The notes beneath the pieces are model-generated. The model was not told the origin of the DNA and ran no database searches. It saw only the letters and a list, made by a program, of their open reading frames with translations. This document shows, one piece after another, positions 18,212 through 27,419 of a DNA stretch of 64,000 nt (positions are counted from its first letter, which is position 1; every line of letters starts with the position of its first letter). The position numbers were made by a program, and so were the translations under genes. The stretch lies in NCBI RefSeq assembly GCF_027111295.1, contig NZ_CP114287.1:434001-498000 (forward strand), read 5' to 3'. The stretch comes from Flavobacterium gelatinilyticum. Its GTDB lineage: Bacteria > Bacteroidota > Bacteroidia > Flavobacteriales > Flavobacteriaceae.

Positions 18212-19393
18212 TTAATTTCTGATCAATTCGCCTTCAATTTTAGAAGCTTCGATAATCTGATGAATATCAGCATCTACTACTTCTTTTTTAATATCGGCAA
18301 ACTTTAAGAATTCAATATAAACAATGTCTAATTGTACTTTTGTAAGCTCGTAACCTACTTTTTTTGCACGGTAAGCTAATGCTGCTCTTCCGCTTCTTGC
18401 AGTTAAAATGATTGAAGATTCGTTTACACCAACATCAAGCGGATCCATTATTTCGTAAGTTGCTCTGTTTTTGATCACACCATCCTGATGAATTCCGGAA
18501 CTGTGAGCAAAAGCATTTGCGCCAACGATTGCTTTGTTTGGCTGTACAATCATTCCCATACTTTCAGAAACTAAACGGCTCATTTCGTTTAATTCTCTTG
18601 TATTGATGTTAGTATCTAAATTTAAGTAAGGATGTTGTTTGAAAATCATTACCACTTCTTCAAGAGCTGTATTTCCTGCTCTTTCCCCGATACCATTAAT
18701 AGTACACTCGATTTGTCTTGCACCATTAATAGCTCCTGCAATTGAGTTTGCAGTTGCCATTCCTAAATCATTATGACAGTGGCATGAAAGGATTACGTTT
18801 TCGATTCCTTTTACGTTTTCTTTTAAATATTTGATTTTTGCTCCGTATTCTTCCGGAAGACAATATCCTGTTGTATCAGGAATATTTAATACCGTTGCTC
18901 CGGACTTAATAACTTCTTCACAAACTTTTGCAAGGAAAGCATTATCTGTTCTGCCGGCATCTTCGGCGTAGAATTCTACATCTTCTACGTACGATTTTGC
19001 ATGGGCTACAGCATATTTTGCTCTTGCAATAATATCTTCAGGCGTAGTTTGCAGTTTGTGGAGTATATGAGATTCTGAAGTTCCGATTCCGGTATGGATT
19101 CTAGGTTTCTTAGCATGCTTTAAAGCAGCTGCCGCAACATCAATGTCATTTTTTACGGCTCTTGTCAGTCCGCAGACGGTTGCATTTTCTACAATTTTAC
19201 AAATCTCAGAGACCGATAAAAAATCGCCCGGACTTGACACAGGAAAACCGGCTTCGATAATATCAACTCCCATTTTGTCTAGTCGTTCTGCGATTACTAA
19301 TTTTTGTTTAGTATCTAACTTGCATCCTGGGACCTGTTCACCGTCGCGTAAGGTGGTGTCAAAAATTTGAACTTTCTCTCTATTCATATTCAT
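18212..19393 (-). CDS. leuA: 2-Isopropylmalate synthase, short form
   Basis: Claisen condensation of acetyl-CoA with 2-ketoisovalerate. 393 residues with the HMGL-like catalytic barrel: [13 protein letters not shown], the metal ligands in [14 protein letters not shown] and the [16 protein letters not shown] stretch. Standard LeuA is about 510 residues with a C-terminal leucine-binding domain; that domain is missing, so feedback inhibition may differ. The family includes homocitrate and citramalate synthases, but the context (leuB, ilv) favours isopropylmalate. The start could also be the ATG at 19387. A -7-like box TATATTTG lies at 19423-19430. Confidence 0.9.
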   Translation of the reverse strand: MNMNREKVQIFDTTLRDGEQVPGCKLDTKQKLVIAERLDKMGVDIIEAGFPVSSPGDFLSVSEICKIVENATVCGLTRAVKNDIDVAAAALKHAKKPRIHTGIGTSESHILHKLQTTPEDIIARAKYAVAHAKSYVEDVEFYAEDAGRTDNAFLAKVCEEVIKSGATVLNIPDTTGYCLPEEYGAKIKYLKENVKGIENVILSCHCHNDLGMATANSIAGAINGARQIECTINGIGERAGNTALEEVVMIFKQHPYLNLDTNINTRELNEMSRLVSESMGMIVQPNKAIVGANAFAHSSGIHQDGVIKNRATYEIMDPLDVGVNESSIILTARSGRAALAYRAKKVGYELTKVQLDIVYIEFLKFADIKKEVVDADIHQIIEASKIEGELIRN

Positions 19394-19422
19394 TTATTTA
19401 ATGTAATTTCACATCTTGATAA

Positions 19423-19430
19423 CAAATATA
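19423..19430 (-). promoter_or_regulatory. Candidate -7 box for leuA
   Basis: TATATTTG, exact TAnnTTTG, 30 bases before the leuA ATG. No TTG at the usual distance. No leucine-rich leader ORF was found between this box and leuA. Confidence 0.45.
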
Positions 19431-19542
19431 TATTGTACTTCTTCAGCACGAAATTCATTTTAATGAAATTATACTGTGCATAACACAATTTATAACGAGT
19501 TAAATATTTAATAATCAATAAGTTATATTATTATTTTTTACA

Positions 19543-21087
19543 ATGGCTAACCATCAAAAAGATTTCTTATTTGTGTTGATTAAATCACTTTCGAAATCTG
19601 AAAAAAGACAGTTTAAAATTTTTGCAAGCCGATTAGAGACAAGTTCGAACACTAAATTCATTGAATTGTTCAATATTCTGGACAGATCTGAAACCTACGA
19701 TGAAAAACTGATTCTTAAGAGCGGCAGCATCAAAAAAGTACAGCTGTCTAACTTAAAATCATACTTATACAAACAAATCCTGGTAAGTATCCGTTTGAAT
19801 ATCCCAAGCCAGAACATTCGTTATCAATTGCGGGAACAGATTGATTTTGCGGTAATTCTATATAATAAAGGTCTTTATAAACAGAGTTTGAAAATTTTGG
19901 ACAAAACCAAACAGCAGGCTCTTGAAAATGACGAAAAATACATGGCGTATGAAATTGTCGAATTCGAAAAACTGATAGAATCGCAATACATTACCCGAAG
20001 TATTCAGGGCCGTGCCGATGAACTGGTTGTTCAGGCCAAAGAACTGAATTACCGAAACACCATTTCTAGTAAATTATCCAATCTTTCGCTTCAGTTATAC
20101 GGAATCATGCTGAAAACGGGTTACGTAAAAAGTGATGAGGAATATAAATATATAGACGATTATTTTAATAAACATATTGCCAAACTTGACGAAAGTAAGT
20201 TTGGTTTCAGGGAAAAGTATTGGTTTTACAACGCTAATCTTTGGCGAAGCTTTTTGGTTCAGGATTTTTTAGCGAGTTATAAATTTGCTTACAAATGGGT
20301 CAGATTATTTTATGATAATCCAAACATGATTTATCTGAACCCGGTTTTCTTTTTAAAAGGGAATCATTATTTTCTGGAATCGCTTTATATGTTGAAATAC
20401 ACGTCTAATTTCAAACGTTATCTTTCACTTTTAGAAGAAACTATCGAGGATGAAAAATTTCCGGTAAATGATAATATTGCGTCATTATCATTTTTATATG
20501 TGTATAACAACAAACTAAACCTGCATATTTTAGAAGGTACATTTGAAGAAAGCGAATATCTGATTCCTGAGATTCTGGAAAAATTAAAAATTCACAGCGA
20601 GCATCTGGACGAACATCACGAAATGTTGTTTTTCTACAAATTTGCTTCGATTTATTTTGGAAACGAAAAGTACAATGAGTGCATTAACTATCTTGATAAA
20701 ATAATCAACAACAAGAACTTAACCATGCGTGAGGACTTATTGTGCTTTGCAAGATTGTTATCGCTTATTGCGCATTATGAATTAGGGAAAGACTATTACC
20801 TGGAGAATCATCTTAAAAACACGTATAAGTTTTTACTAAAAATGAATGATTTGCACGAGGTTCAAAAAGAAATCATCAAATTCCTGCGAAACCTAAACAA
20901 TTTTTATCCTGCTGATATTAAAAAGGAATTCAAAAAAATGCATACCCGTTTTGTTGAACTTGAGAAAAATACCTACGAGAAAAGGGCTTTCTTATACCTT
21001 GATATTATTTCGTGGCTGGAAAGTAAAATTGAGAACAGAAAAATTGCCGATATAATTAAGGAGAAAGCGAAATTGAATAACCGATAA
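19543..21087 (+). CDS. Helical protein of unknown function
   Basis: 514 residues, cytoplasmic (no signal peptide or membrane helix), beginning MANHQKDFLFVLIKSLSKSEKRQFKIFASRLE. The whole length reads as paired amphipathic helices with many aromatic residues (for example LYKQSLKILDKTKQQALE and YNECINYLDKIINN), suggesting a TPR-like alpha-solenoid used for protein binding. I do not recognise a named family. It is divergent from leuA with a 149-base shared gap and ends before a repeat element and a strong terminator. No enzymatic motif is visible. Confidence 0.75.
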   Translation: MANHQKDFLFVLIKSLSKSEKRQFKIFASRLETSSNTKFIELFNILDRSETYDEKLILKSGSIKKVQLSNLKSYLYKQILVSIRLNIPSQNIRYQLREQIDFAVILYNKGLYKQSLKILDKTKQQALENDEKYMAYEIVEFEKLIESQYITRSIQGRADELVVQAKELNYRNTISSKLSNLSLQLYGIMLKTGYVKSDEEYKYIDDYFNKHIAKLDESKFGFREKYWFYNANLWRSFLVQDFLASYKFAYKWVRLFYDNPNMIYLNPVFFLKGNHYFLESLYMLKYTSNFKRYLSLLEETIEDEKFPVNDNIASLSFLYVYNNKLNLHILEGTFEESEYLIPEILEKLKIHSEHLDEHHEMLFFYKFASIYFGNEKYNECINYLDKIINNKNLTMREDLLCFARLLSLIAHYELGKDYYLENHLKNTYKFLLKMNDLHEVQKEIIKFLRNLNNFYPADIKKEFKKMHTRFVELEKNTYEKRAFLYLDIISWLESKIENRKIADIIKEKAKLNNR

Positions 21088-21117
21088 GGTTTGATCTGAA
21101 AGCTATCACACAATATT

Positions 21118-21244
21118 TGTCATTTCGAGGAACGAGACCCTAGCGATAGCGAACTGGCGAAGCAAATCACACACGAAACTCTACAAAAATTAGCTATTAC
21201 TGTGGAGAAATACTAGTGCGATTTCTCCTTACGTCGAAATGACA
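21118..21244. repeat. Intergenic element with 11-bp terminal inverted repeats
   Basis: About 127 bp bounded by TGTCATTTCGA (21118-21128) and TCGAAATGACA (21234-21244), with internal matching parts (GCAAATCACAC on the left half, GTGCGATTTCTCC on the right). It has no ORF. The form resembles a MITE or a palindromic intergenic repeat. It sits between a gene end and its terminator, so it would be part of the 3' UTR. Confidence 0.75.
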
Positions 21245-21267
21245 TACTTTATCTTTAAAAGTAAAAA

Positions 21268-21303
21268 AATCCCAAAATCCCGAGGCTTCGGGATTTTGGG
21301 ATT
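21268..21303. terminator. Bidirectional intrinsic terminator
   Basis: 16-bp stem AAATCCCAAAATCCCGA / TCGGGATTTTGGGATTT with a short GGCT loop and A/T runs on both sides. Shared by the helical protein gene (plus) and the M1 peptidase gene (minus). Confidence 0.93.
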
Positions 21304-21325
21304 TATATTTTGTATTTTAAAAAAC

Positions 21326-22981
21326 TTATTCTACGATATTAGAAGTAGTAACATAGAAATCTTTATCAACTTCTACTTTTCTGTCTTCATTAGTAGTTTT
21401 TTCAGACTGCCATTCTGTTGTTGGTTTCAGCCAAGTTTCAACTCCGTTTAATTTCACTCTTACCGGCATATCAAATTTTGCAATACAATTTGTCCAGTGA
21501 TACCCAAAAGTTCCATTTTTAAACATATATTCAAGAACCGGAATCTGAGTTGTTGTTAGATATTGAGCAAAAACTCTGTTAAAATTAATCCCAGACTGCT
21601 CATTAATATAATCCTGAATCTGTTTTGAAGTAACGGTTTGGTGATAAAAAGTTTTATTTAAACCTCTTAGAATTGATTTCCATTTTGCATCATCATTAAT
21701 AATCTGACGCATCATATGCAGCATTGTCGCCCCTTTTGGATACATATCTCCTGAACCTTCGTGGTTTACATCATAATGTCCGATGATTGGAATATCATTC
21801 TGAATGTTTTTTCTGCATCCGATGATGTATTCTGCTGCTGCATCTTTTCCGTAATAATATTCAAGGAAAAGACTTTCTGAATAGTTTGTAAAACTTTCGT
21901 GAATCCACATATCTGCAATATCCTTATACGTAATATTGTTGGCAAACCATTCGTGCCCTGATTCGTGAATAATGATAAAATCAAATTTTAATCCCCAGCC
22001 TGTTCCGCTTAAATCACGTCCCAGATAACCATTTTTGTACTGGTTTCCGTAAGTTACAGAACTTTGGTGCTCCATTCCTAAATACGGAACTTCAACCAGT
22101 TTGTAGCTGTCTTCGTAAAACGGATACGGCCCAAACCAGTTTTCGAAAGCTTTCAGCATCTTTCCTGCATCTTTAAACTGCTCTTTTGCTAAAGCCAGAT
22201 TATCTCTTAATACATAGTAACTACAATCTAAATTTCCTTTTTCGCCTTTAAAAACCTCAGAAAAATTAACGTAATCACCAATATTGATATTTACACCATA
22301 ATTATTAATTGGATTCGAAACGTACCAATTGAATGTTTTTGTTCCGTCTTTTTCTTTTTTAACACTTTTTAATCTACCGTTTGAAACCTCAGTTAAATCA
22401 CCCGGAACATTCACGCTGATTAACATATTCTCAACTTCATCGTACATGTGGTCTTTACACGGCCACCATACACTTGCGCCTAAACCCTGACAAGATGTAG
22501 CAATAAAATCTTTTCCGTTTTTATCTTTCTTCCATGAAAATCCGCCGTCCCACGGAGCTTTAACTGCTTCTTTTGGTTTCCCGTTAAAGAAAACCACAAT
22601 TTCTTTTATATCACCCGGTTTTTGGTTTTCTGTCAAAGTAATAAAAAAAGCATTTCCGTCTCTTTCAAATTTTAATTCTTTACCATTCTGCGTTACTTTG
22701 GTAATATTCATTGGTTCCTGCAAATCGATCTGCATACGGTTATTCTCTGTTAAAACAGTATAACGAACCGTATTTGAACCTGATATTGATTTTTCAGCCG
22801 GATTAACCTTTACATTAAGGTGATAATATTTCAAATCCCACCAGGCTCTTTCTTTAGTGATGCTGCCACGTAAAGTATCCTGATGTGTAAAAACTGTTTC
22901 TGACTTATTCAAAAGTCCCTGAGCATTAGCGCTAAAACCAATTAATAAAGCAGTTAAAATGCTTCCAAAGTATTTTTTCAT
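21326..22981 (-). CDS. M1-family zinc metallopeptidase (aminopeptidase N-like)
   Basis: 551 residues, with signal peptide (cleavage after FSANA, about residue 20), so it acts in the periplasm or outside. The zinc site is HESGH at 339-343 plus the Glu of HESFTNY at 362, the HExxH-18-E spacing of the M1 family. The substrate-N-terminus motif GxMEN appears as GMEHQS (about 302-307). The protein ends soon after the catalytic helical domain, so it is a short form (about 550 against 850 residues) lacking the long C-terminal domain of PepN. No type IX secretion tail is evident. A -7-like box TACATTTG lies at 23029-23036. Confidence 0.9.
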   Translation of the reverse strand: MKKYFGSILTALLIGFSANAQGLLNKSETVFTHQDTLRGSITKERAWWDLKYYHLNVKVNPAEKSISGSNTVRYTVLTENNRMQIDLQEPMNITKVTQNGKELKFERDGNAFFITLTENQKPGDIKEIVVFFNGKPKEAVKAPWDGGFSWKKDKNGKDFIATSCQGLGASVWWPCKDHMYDEVENMLISVNVPGDLTEVSNGRLKSVKKEKDGTKTFNWYVSNPINNYGVNINIGDYVNFSEVFKGEKGNLDCSYYVLRDNLALAKEQFKDAGKMLKAFENWFGPYPFYEDSYKLVEVPYLGMEHQSSVTYGNQYKNGYLGRDLSGTGWGLKFDFIIIHESGHEWFANNITYKDIADMWIHESFTNYSESLFLEYYYGKDAAAEYIIGCRKNIQNDIPIIGHYDVNHEGSGDMYPKGATMLHMMRQIINDDAKWKSILRGLNKTFYHQTVTSKQIQDYINEQSGINFNRVFAQYLTTTQIPVLEYMFKNGTFGYHWTNCIAKFDMPVRVKLNGVETWLKPTTEWQSEKTTNEDRKVEVDKDFYVTTSNIVE

Positions 22982-23028
22982 TAGCTGGAAATATAAAATA
23001 ATAAGAATTTATAGAACTTAATCTGAAA

Positions 23029-23036
23029 CAAATGTA
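23029..23036 (-). promoter_or_regulatory. Candidate -7 box for the M1 peptidase gene
   Basis: TACATTTG matches TAnnTTTG, 48 bases before the ATG. No clear -33 TTG. Confidence 0.4.
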
Positions 23037-23134
23037 ATCATTCGAATTAAGTTTTTAATTTCTATTCTCTTAAAATTAATAGTGAAGTTCCTTTATTCTT
23101 CTTTATTTTAGCCATTTCAAATCAAACCTAAATT

Positions 23135-23833
23135 ATGAAATTCTATCTGCCTTTATTCTTTATCTCGGTGATTTTCACGAATTCAATTTATTCCCAGTCG
23201 ATACCAATTTATAAAACAAATGAAAAAATTAGTATTGACGGCGATTTAAGCGATTGGAAAAACCCCTTTCTGGGTCCGTTTGTCATTCATAATTCAGGAG
23301 AAAAAGCGGTGCAGAGTACAATGGTTTCATTTTCATGGAATGACCAGAATCTTTATATAGCGTATCGTTCTGCTGATTCCCAAATAGTTGGAAAATCCCA
23401 GCCAAAAGATTCTAAAATTTATGAAACGGATGATTTGGTGGAGATTTTTATTGATCCTGACGGAGACGGAAAAAACTACGTTGAAATTGGTGTAAATGCT
23501 TTCTCAACCTATTACGACATGCTTTTAAAATGTATTTCTCCTGAATGCGGCGGATGGAATACATCAATGGATTTTGACATTATCGGCTTAGAAGCTGTAA
23601 GCAAAACAACTCCCGAAGGTTTTTGCACCGAAATAAAAATCCCGTTTTCAAGTCTTGAAAAGATCGAAAATGGTAATTTCACAAGACCAAAAGCAGGCAC
23701 AAAATGGAAAGGAAACGCTTTTAGAATTGATTACAGTAACACAACCGAATATCTTGCTTTACAACCTTATAAGAGTTTAAAATTTGGTTTTCACCAGCCA
23801 AAGGAATTTGCCGTTTTTGAGTTTGTGGAGTAA
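23135..23833 (+). CDS. Secreted protein with a CBM9-like domain
   Basis: 232 residues with a signal peptide (MKFYLPLFFISVIFTNSIYSQ). The mature part is one carbohydrate-binding family 9-like domain: it opens with KISIDGDLSDWKN, a typical IDG-DW entry, then ETDDLVEIFIDPDGDGKNYVEI (acidic, metal-binding type) and a closing IKIPFSSLE strand. Such domains in Bacteroidetes often stand alone and may bind sugars or heme/cytochrome partners. The ligand cannot be deduced. It is monocistronic and divergent from the M1 peptidase gene. Confidence 0.85.
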   Translation: MKFYLPLFFISVIFTNSIYSQSIPIYKTNEKISIDGDLSDWKNPFLGPFVIHNSGEKAVQSTMVSFSWNDQNLYIAYRSADSQIVGKSQPKDSKIYETDDLVEIFIDPDGDGKNYVEIGVNAFSTYYDMLLKCISPECGGWNTSMDFDIIGLEAVSKTTPEGFCTEIKIPFSSLEKIENGNFTRPKAGTKWKGNAFRIDYSNTTEYLALQPYKSLKFGFHQPKEFAVFEFVE

Positions 23834-23838
23834 ATAAA

Positions 23839-24282
23839 TCAAAAATTACTTCTCTGAACTTTATTTAAATCATTTATTCCTTTAAATAAAAAAAGTAAAC
23901 CAAATAATAAAATACTAATTACAAAGAAAATAGGTGCTCTTTCAAATTCATTTTGAAACAGAAAGTAACATCCTATACTAAAGATTACCATAAAAACTCC
24001 CAGATATATTTTGGTTTTTGATTCTTTTTCTAAAAATCTTCTTTCAATAGGAAGTATATTTTTAATCTTTGAAATTAAAGTTTCAGGAATCTCTAAACCA
24101 TTATCTAAAATCATAATTTTTATTCGACTATAATTTCTATAATTATAAAATGAATGCAAATTATTTTCAAATCTACTTAGATTTAAAACAGTATCCAGAA
24201 AGTTTTCTAAAAGTAAGAAAAGTTCATTTTCTGTTAATATTTTATTATTTAAATAATTTTGTTTGATTAATTCAATTTCCAT
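23839..24282 (-). CDS. Small membrane protein of unknown function
   Basis: 147 residues from the ATG at 24282; a TTG 18 codons upstream is open but its extension looks like untranslated sequence. The N-terminal 90 residues are charged helices. Two hydrophobic helices follow (IYLGVFMVIFSIGCYFLF and IFFVISILLFGLLFLF), then a short basic tail. No family was recognised. It ends 6 bases from the stop of the convergent CBM9 gene and lies just downstream of the his operon, which may read into it because I saw no terminator after hisIE. Confidence 0.6.
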   Translation of the reverse strand: MEIELIKQNYLNNKILTENELFLLLENFLDTVLNLSRFENNLHSFYNYRNYSRIKIMILDNGLEIPETLISKIKNILPIERRFLEKESKTKIYLGVFMVIFSIGCYFLFQNEFERAPIFFVISILLFGLLFLFKGINDLNKVQRSNF

Positions 24283-24385
24283 TCTACTTTTTCTCAAAGA
24301 TATATTAAGAAAATAATTTAAAAAAGGAGAAACCAAAATATTATACTATATTGATTTCTCCTAATAATTAATTATAATAGAATAA

Positions 24386-24982
24386 CTATTTCTGGCGTCC
24401 CTTCAGAACTTCAACAACATCATTTAACTGATATCCTTTGGCCTGCAGCAGAATTAAATAATGAAATAATAAATCAGCGCTTTCGCTAAGGAATAAATCA
24501 TCATTATTATCTTTTGCTTCAATAACCACTTCTACCGCTTCCTCACCTACTTTTTGGGCAATTTTATTGATTCCTTTTCCGAATAAAGAAGCTACATAAC
24601 TCTTCTCAGAATCAGCATTTTCTCTTCTGGTTTTAATAGTATTTTCTAACTGAGAAATGAAACCGTAATTCGTGTCGTTTGGTTCTTGCCAGCAAGTATC
24701 TGCGCCTGTGTGACACGTTGGTCCAACTGGTTTTGCCTGAATCAAAAGCGTATCGCCGTCGCAGTCATTTTTTATACTTACTAATTCTAAAAAGTTGCCA
24801 CTCTCCTCGCCTTTTGTCCAAAGTCTTTGTTTGGATCGGCTGAAAAAAGTTACTTTTTGAGTTTCTATTGTTTTTTGAAGCGATTCTTCGTTCATATAAC
24901 CCAGCATCAAAACATTTTTTGTCTCTGAATCCTGGATTATAGCCGGAATTAATCCGTGTGCGCTTTTAATATCGATTTCCAT
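24386..24982 (-). CDS. hisIE: Bifunctional PR-AMP cyclohydrolase / PR-ATP pyrophosphatase
   Basis: Steps 2 and 3 of histidine synthesis in one 198-residue protein. The N-terminal HisI part has the zinc/Mg motifs NDCDGDTLLIQ and GPTCHTGADTCW. The C-terminal HisE part (from about residue 110) has the MazG-like helices with KVGEEAVEVVIEAKD and LFLSESADLLFHYL. Last gene of the his operon, 101 bases after hisF. Both halves appear intact. Confidence 0.97.
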   Translation of the reverse strand: MEIDIKSAHGLIPAIIQDSETKNVLMLGYMNEESLQKTIETQKVTFFSRSKQRLWTKGEESGNFLELVSIKNDCDGDTLLIQAKPVGPTCHTGADTCWQEPNDTNYGFISQLENTIKTRRENADSEKSYVASLFGKGINKIAQKVGEEAVEVVIEAKDNNDDLFLSESADLLFHYLILLQAKGYQLNDVVEVLKGRQK

Positions 24983-24985
24983 ATT

Positions 24986-25080
24986 AGTCTAAAGTTGTAA
25001 AGTCGAAAGTCTTAAAGTCTAAATTCGAACTTAAATATTATTTTTTTATTGTTTTAAATCTTTCTTCCTGCTTCTTTCAT
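24986..25080. repeat. AAAGTCTAA word spacer, hisF-hisIE gap
   Basis: AGTCTAAAGTTGTAAAGTCG then AAAGTCTTAAAGTCTAAAT in tandem, with a partial mirrored arm near hisF. A weaker member of the word-repeat spacers. Confidence 0.5.
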
Positions 25081-25083
25081 CTA

Positions 25084-25839
25084 TTAAAGTCTAACTTCAA
25101 TATCGTTATCTCTAAGTTCCTGTTTCAACGCTTTGATCTCGATTTCTTTAAAGTGAAAAACACTTGCTGCCAAAGCGGCGTCAGCTTTTCCTTCTTTAAA
25201 CGAATCTACGAAATGCTGAATGTTTCCTGCACCTCCCGAAGCAATAATCGGAATATTTACCATTTGGGATAGTTTAGCCAAAGCTTCGTTTGCAAAACCA
25301 TTTTTAGTTCCGTCATTATCCATAGAAGTGAATAAAATTTCTCCTGCACCACGTTCTGCTACTTCAACAGCCCAATCGAATAAATTTAACTCCGTTGGCA
25401 CTTTTCCGCCCACTAAATGCACAATCCATTGTCCGTCAATTTGTTTAGCGTCGATTGCCACCACAACGCACTGGCTGCCGAATTTCCGGGCCAAATCATT
25501 AATCAATTGCGGATTTTTAACAGCCGATGAATTGATCGAAACTTTATCTGCTCCGTTATTCAGCAGAATATCAACATCTTCTACAGATGAAATGCCGCCG
25601 CCAACTGTAAACGGAATATTGATTTTTTCTGCCACGCTTCGTACCATATTTACAAGCGTTTTGCGTCTTTCTTCGGTTGCTGAAATATCCAGGAAAACCA
25701 ATTCGTCCGCACCTTCAGCTGAATAAATTGCAGCCAGTTCCACAGGATCTCCGGCATCGCGTAAATCAACAAAATTAACGCCTTTTACCGTTCTTCCGTT
25801 TTTTATATCTAAGCAGGGTATAATTCTTTTTGCTAACAT
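25084..25839 (-). CDS. hisF: Imidazole glycerol phosphate synthase, cyclase subunit
   Basis: Forms IGP and AICAR using ammonia from HisH. 251 residues, a (beta/alpha)8 barrel opening [20 protein letters not shown] with the catalytic Asp at position 11. The second catalytic Asp lies in [10 protein letters not shown], and the phosphate sites are GGGISS and ASGGAGN. It acts as a complex with HisH, encoded two genes upstream with hisA between them. Confidence 0.97.
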   Translation of the reverse strand: MLAKRIIPCLDIKNGRTVKGVNFVDLRDAGDPVELAAIYSAEGADELVFLDISATEERRKTLVNMVRSVAEKINIPFTVGGGISSVEDVDILLNNGADKVSINSSAVKNPQLINDLARKFGSQCVVVAIDAKQIDGQWIVHLVGGKVPTELNLFDWAVEVAERGAGEILFTSMDNDGTKNGFANEALAKLSQMVNIPIIASGGAGNIQHFVDSFKEGKADAALAASVFHFKEIEIKALKQELRDNDIEVRL

Positions 25840-25852
25840 TTTTTTTTTGTTA

Positions 25853-25924
25853 ATTGTGACATGTAAAACGTGAAATGATATTTGTTAAAAATTAGACTTT
25901 CAATAGACATTTTACATTTCACTT
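25853..25924. repeat. GTAAAANGTGAAATG inverted word repeat, hisA-hisF gap
   Basis: ACATGTAAAACGTGAAATGA on one side and CATTTTACATTTCACTTTTT on the other, around about 30 bases of AT-rich loop. Confidence 0.75.
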
Positions 25925-25925
25925 T

Positions 25926-26654
25926 TTACATTCTACCAATAATATAATTTTCTAGTTGTTTCAGCGTGATTCTTCCTTCGTAAATCGCTTTTCCAATGAT
26001 GGTTCCTTCGCAACCTAGTTCTGCTAATTTTGGTAATTCGTCGAAAGTTGAAATTCCACCAGAAGCGATTAGTTTTATGCCTTTTGCTTCTGCTAAAATT
26101 TTACCATATAAATCAAAACTTGGTCCCTGAAGCATTCCGTCTTTGGCAATATCGGTACAAATAACGTATTGAATTCCCTTATTCTGATAATCCTGAATGA
26201 ATGGCACCAAATCTTCATTTGATTCTTCTAACCAACCTGAAACGGCAATTTTTTCATCTTTTGCATCTGCTCCAAGAATAATTTTTTCAGTTCCGTATTC
26301 CGAAATCCATTTTTCGAAAATTGCTCTGTTTTTTACAGCAATACTGCCTCCAGTAATTTGATTTGCACCGCTTTCAAAGGCAATTCTCAAATCATCATCT
26401 GATTTTAATCCGCCTCCAAAATCAATTTTCAGGCTCGTTTGCGATGCGATTTGTTCTAATATTTTATAATTGACAATTTTGCTCGATTTTGCACCGTCAA
26501 GATCCACTAAATGCAGATATTCGATTCCGTGTGCTTCAAATGATTTTGCCACTTCAAGCGGATTTTCATTATAAATTATCTTCGTATCATAATCACCTTT
26601 GGATAAACGAACGCATTTTCCTTCAATGATATCTATGGCTGGTATTATTCTCAT
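25926..26654 (-). CDS. hisA: ProFAR isomerase
   Basis: Amadori isomerisation of ProFAR to PRFAR, step 4 of the pathway. 242 residues, a barrel homologous to HisF. Opening [17 protein letters not shown] with the catalytic Asp at position 8, the second half-barrel Asp in [13 protein letters not shown], and phosphate loops in DFGGGLK and IASGGIST. Gaps of 86 and 97 bases separate it from hisF and hisH. Confidence 0.97.
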   Translation of the reverse strand: MRIIPAIDIIEGKCVRLSKGDYDTKIIYNENPLEVAKSFEAHGIEYLHLVDLDGAKSSKIVNYKILEQIASQTSLKIDFGGGLKSDDDLRIAFESGANQITGGSIAVKNRAIFEKWISEYGTEKIILGADAKDEKIAVSGWLEESNEDLVPFIQDYQNKGIQYVICTDIAKDGMLQGPSFDLYGKILAEAKGIKLIASGGISTFDELPKLAELGCEGTIIGKAIYEGRITLKQLENYIIGRM

Positions 26655-26748
26655 TTTTATAATTTTAGATTTCTGATTTTAGATTGTAGATTTTTCTAAA
26701 ATTGAAATTTTGATTGATTTTTGAAATTGTTATTGAATTGGAATTTGG
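26655..26748. repeat. TTTTAGATT / AATTGAAATTTTGA word spacer, hisH-hisA gap
   Basis: ATTTTAGATTTCTGATTTTAG followed by AAAATTGAAATTTTGATTG and similar words. It mixes two word families that occur alone elsewhere (8524-8556 and 14927-15050). Confidence 0.65.
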
Positions 26749-26751
26749 GAT

Positions 26752-27333
26752 TTACATGTTTAAAAAGTTCCCTAAAATCTTCTCTCCAACATCACCGCTT
26801 TTTTCCGGGTGAAACTGCGTTCCATAAAAATTCTCTTTTTGCAAAGCCGATGCATATTCTACGTCATAATTAGTTGTTGCGATAGTTTCTGCGCAGTTTG
26901 GCGCATAAAAACTGTGAACCAGATACATAAATTCATTTTCAGAAATGTCTTTAAACAAATCGGTTTTTAAATCATAAATCTGATTCCAGCCCATTTGCGG
27001 CACTTTTACATTGTTTGAAAATTTCAAAACATCCACATCAAAAATTCCTAAACCTTCTGTATTACCTTCTTCGGTTTTATTACACATCAACTGCATTCCA
27101 AGACAAATTCCTAAAACCGGCTGTTTCAATTGTGGAATCAAACTATCTAAACCGCTTTCGCGAAGTTTTGTCATTGCTGAACTTGCCTCGCCAACGCCAG
27201 GAAAAATTACTTTATCTGCTGCTTTAATTTCGTCCGGATTATTACTTAGAACAGCCTTAAAACCCAATCTTTCAATAGCAAACATAATGCTCTGAATATT
27301 TCCCGCTCCGTAATTTATTATTACTATTTTCAT
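26752..27333 (-). CDS. hisH: Imidazole glycerol phosphate synthase, glutaminase subunit
   Basis: Class I glutamine amidotransferase feeding ammonia to HisF. 193 residues. The nucleophile Cys is in LGICLGMQL, the His and Glu of the triad in FYGTQFHPEKSG near the C-terminus, and the oxyanion-side motif in IFPGVGEA. All triad residues are present. Located between hisB and hisA with word-repeat gaps on both sides. Confidence 0.97.
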   Translation of the reverse strand: MKIVIINYGAGNIQSIMFAIERLGFKAVLSNNPDEIKAADKVIFPGVGEASSAMTKLRESGLDSLIPQLKQPVLGICLGMQLMCNKTEEGNTEGLGIFDVDVLKFSNNVKVPQMGWNQIYDLKTDLFKDISENEFMYLVHSFYAPNCAETIATTNYDVEYASALQKENFYGTQFHPEKSGDVGEKILGNFLNM

Positions 27334-27336
27334 TCT

Positions 27337-27417
27337 TTTTTCGTTTGTTTTGTTTCAAGTTTCATGTTTCAAGTTCTCTACTTAACGTGAAACCTGAAAC
27401 TTTAAACTTGAAACAAA
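27337..27417. repeat. GTTTCAAG inverted word repeat, hisB-hisH gap
   Basis: TTTGTTTCAAGTTTCATGTT on the left and AACCTGAAACTTTAAACTTG with GAAACAAATTTT on the right are reverse complements with few differences, forming a hairpin of about 30 bp per arm. Confidence 0.8.
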
Positions 27418-27419
27418 TT

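Noticed and set aside
19394..19542. Leucine-rich leader before leuA
   Set aside because: No short ORF rich in Leu codons and no terminator hairpin were found there.
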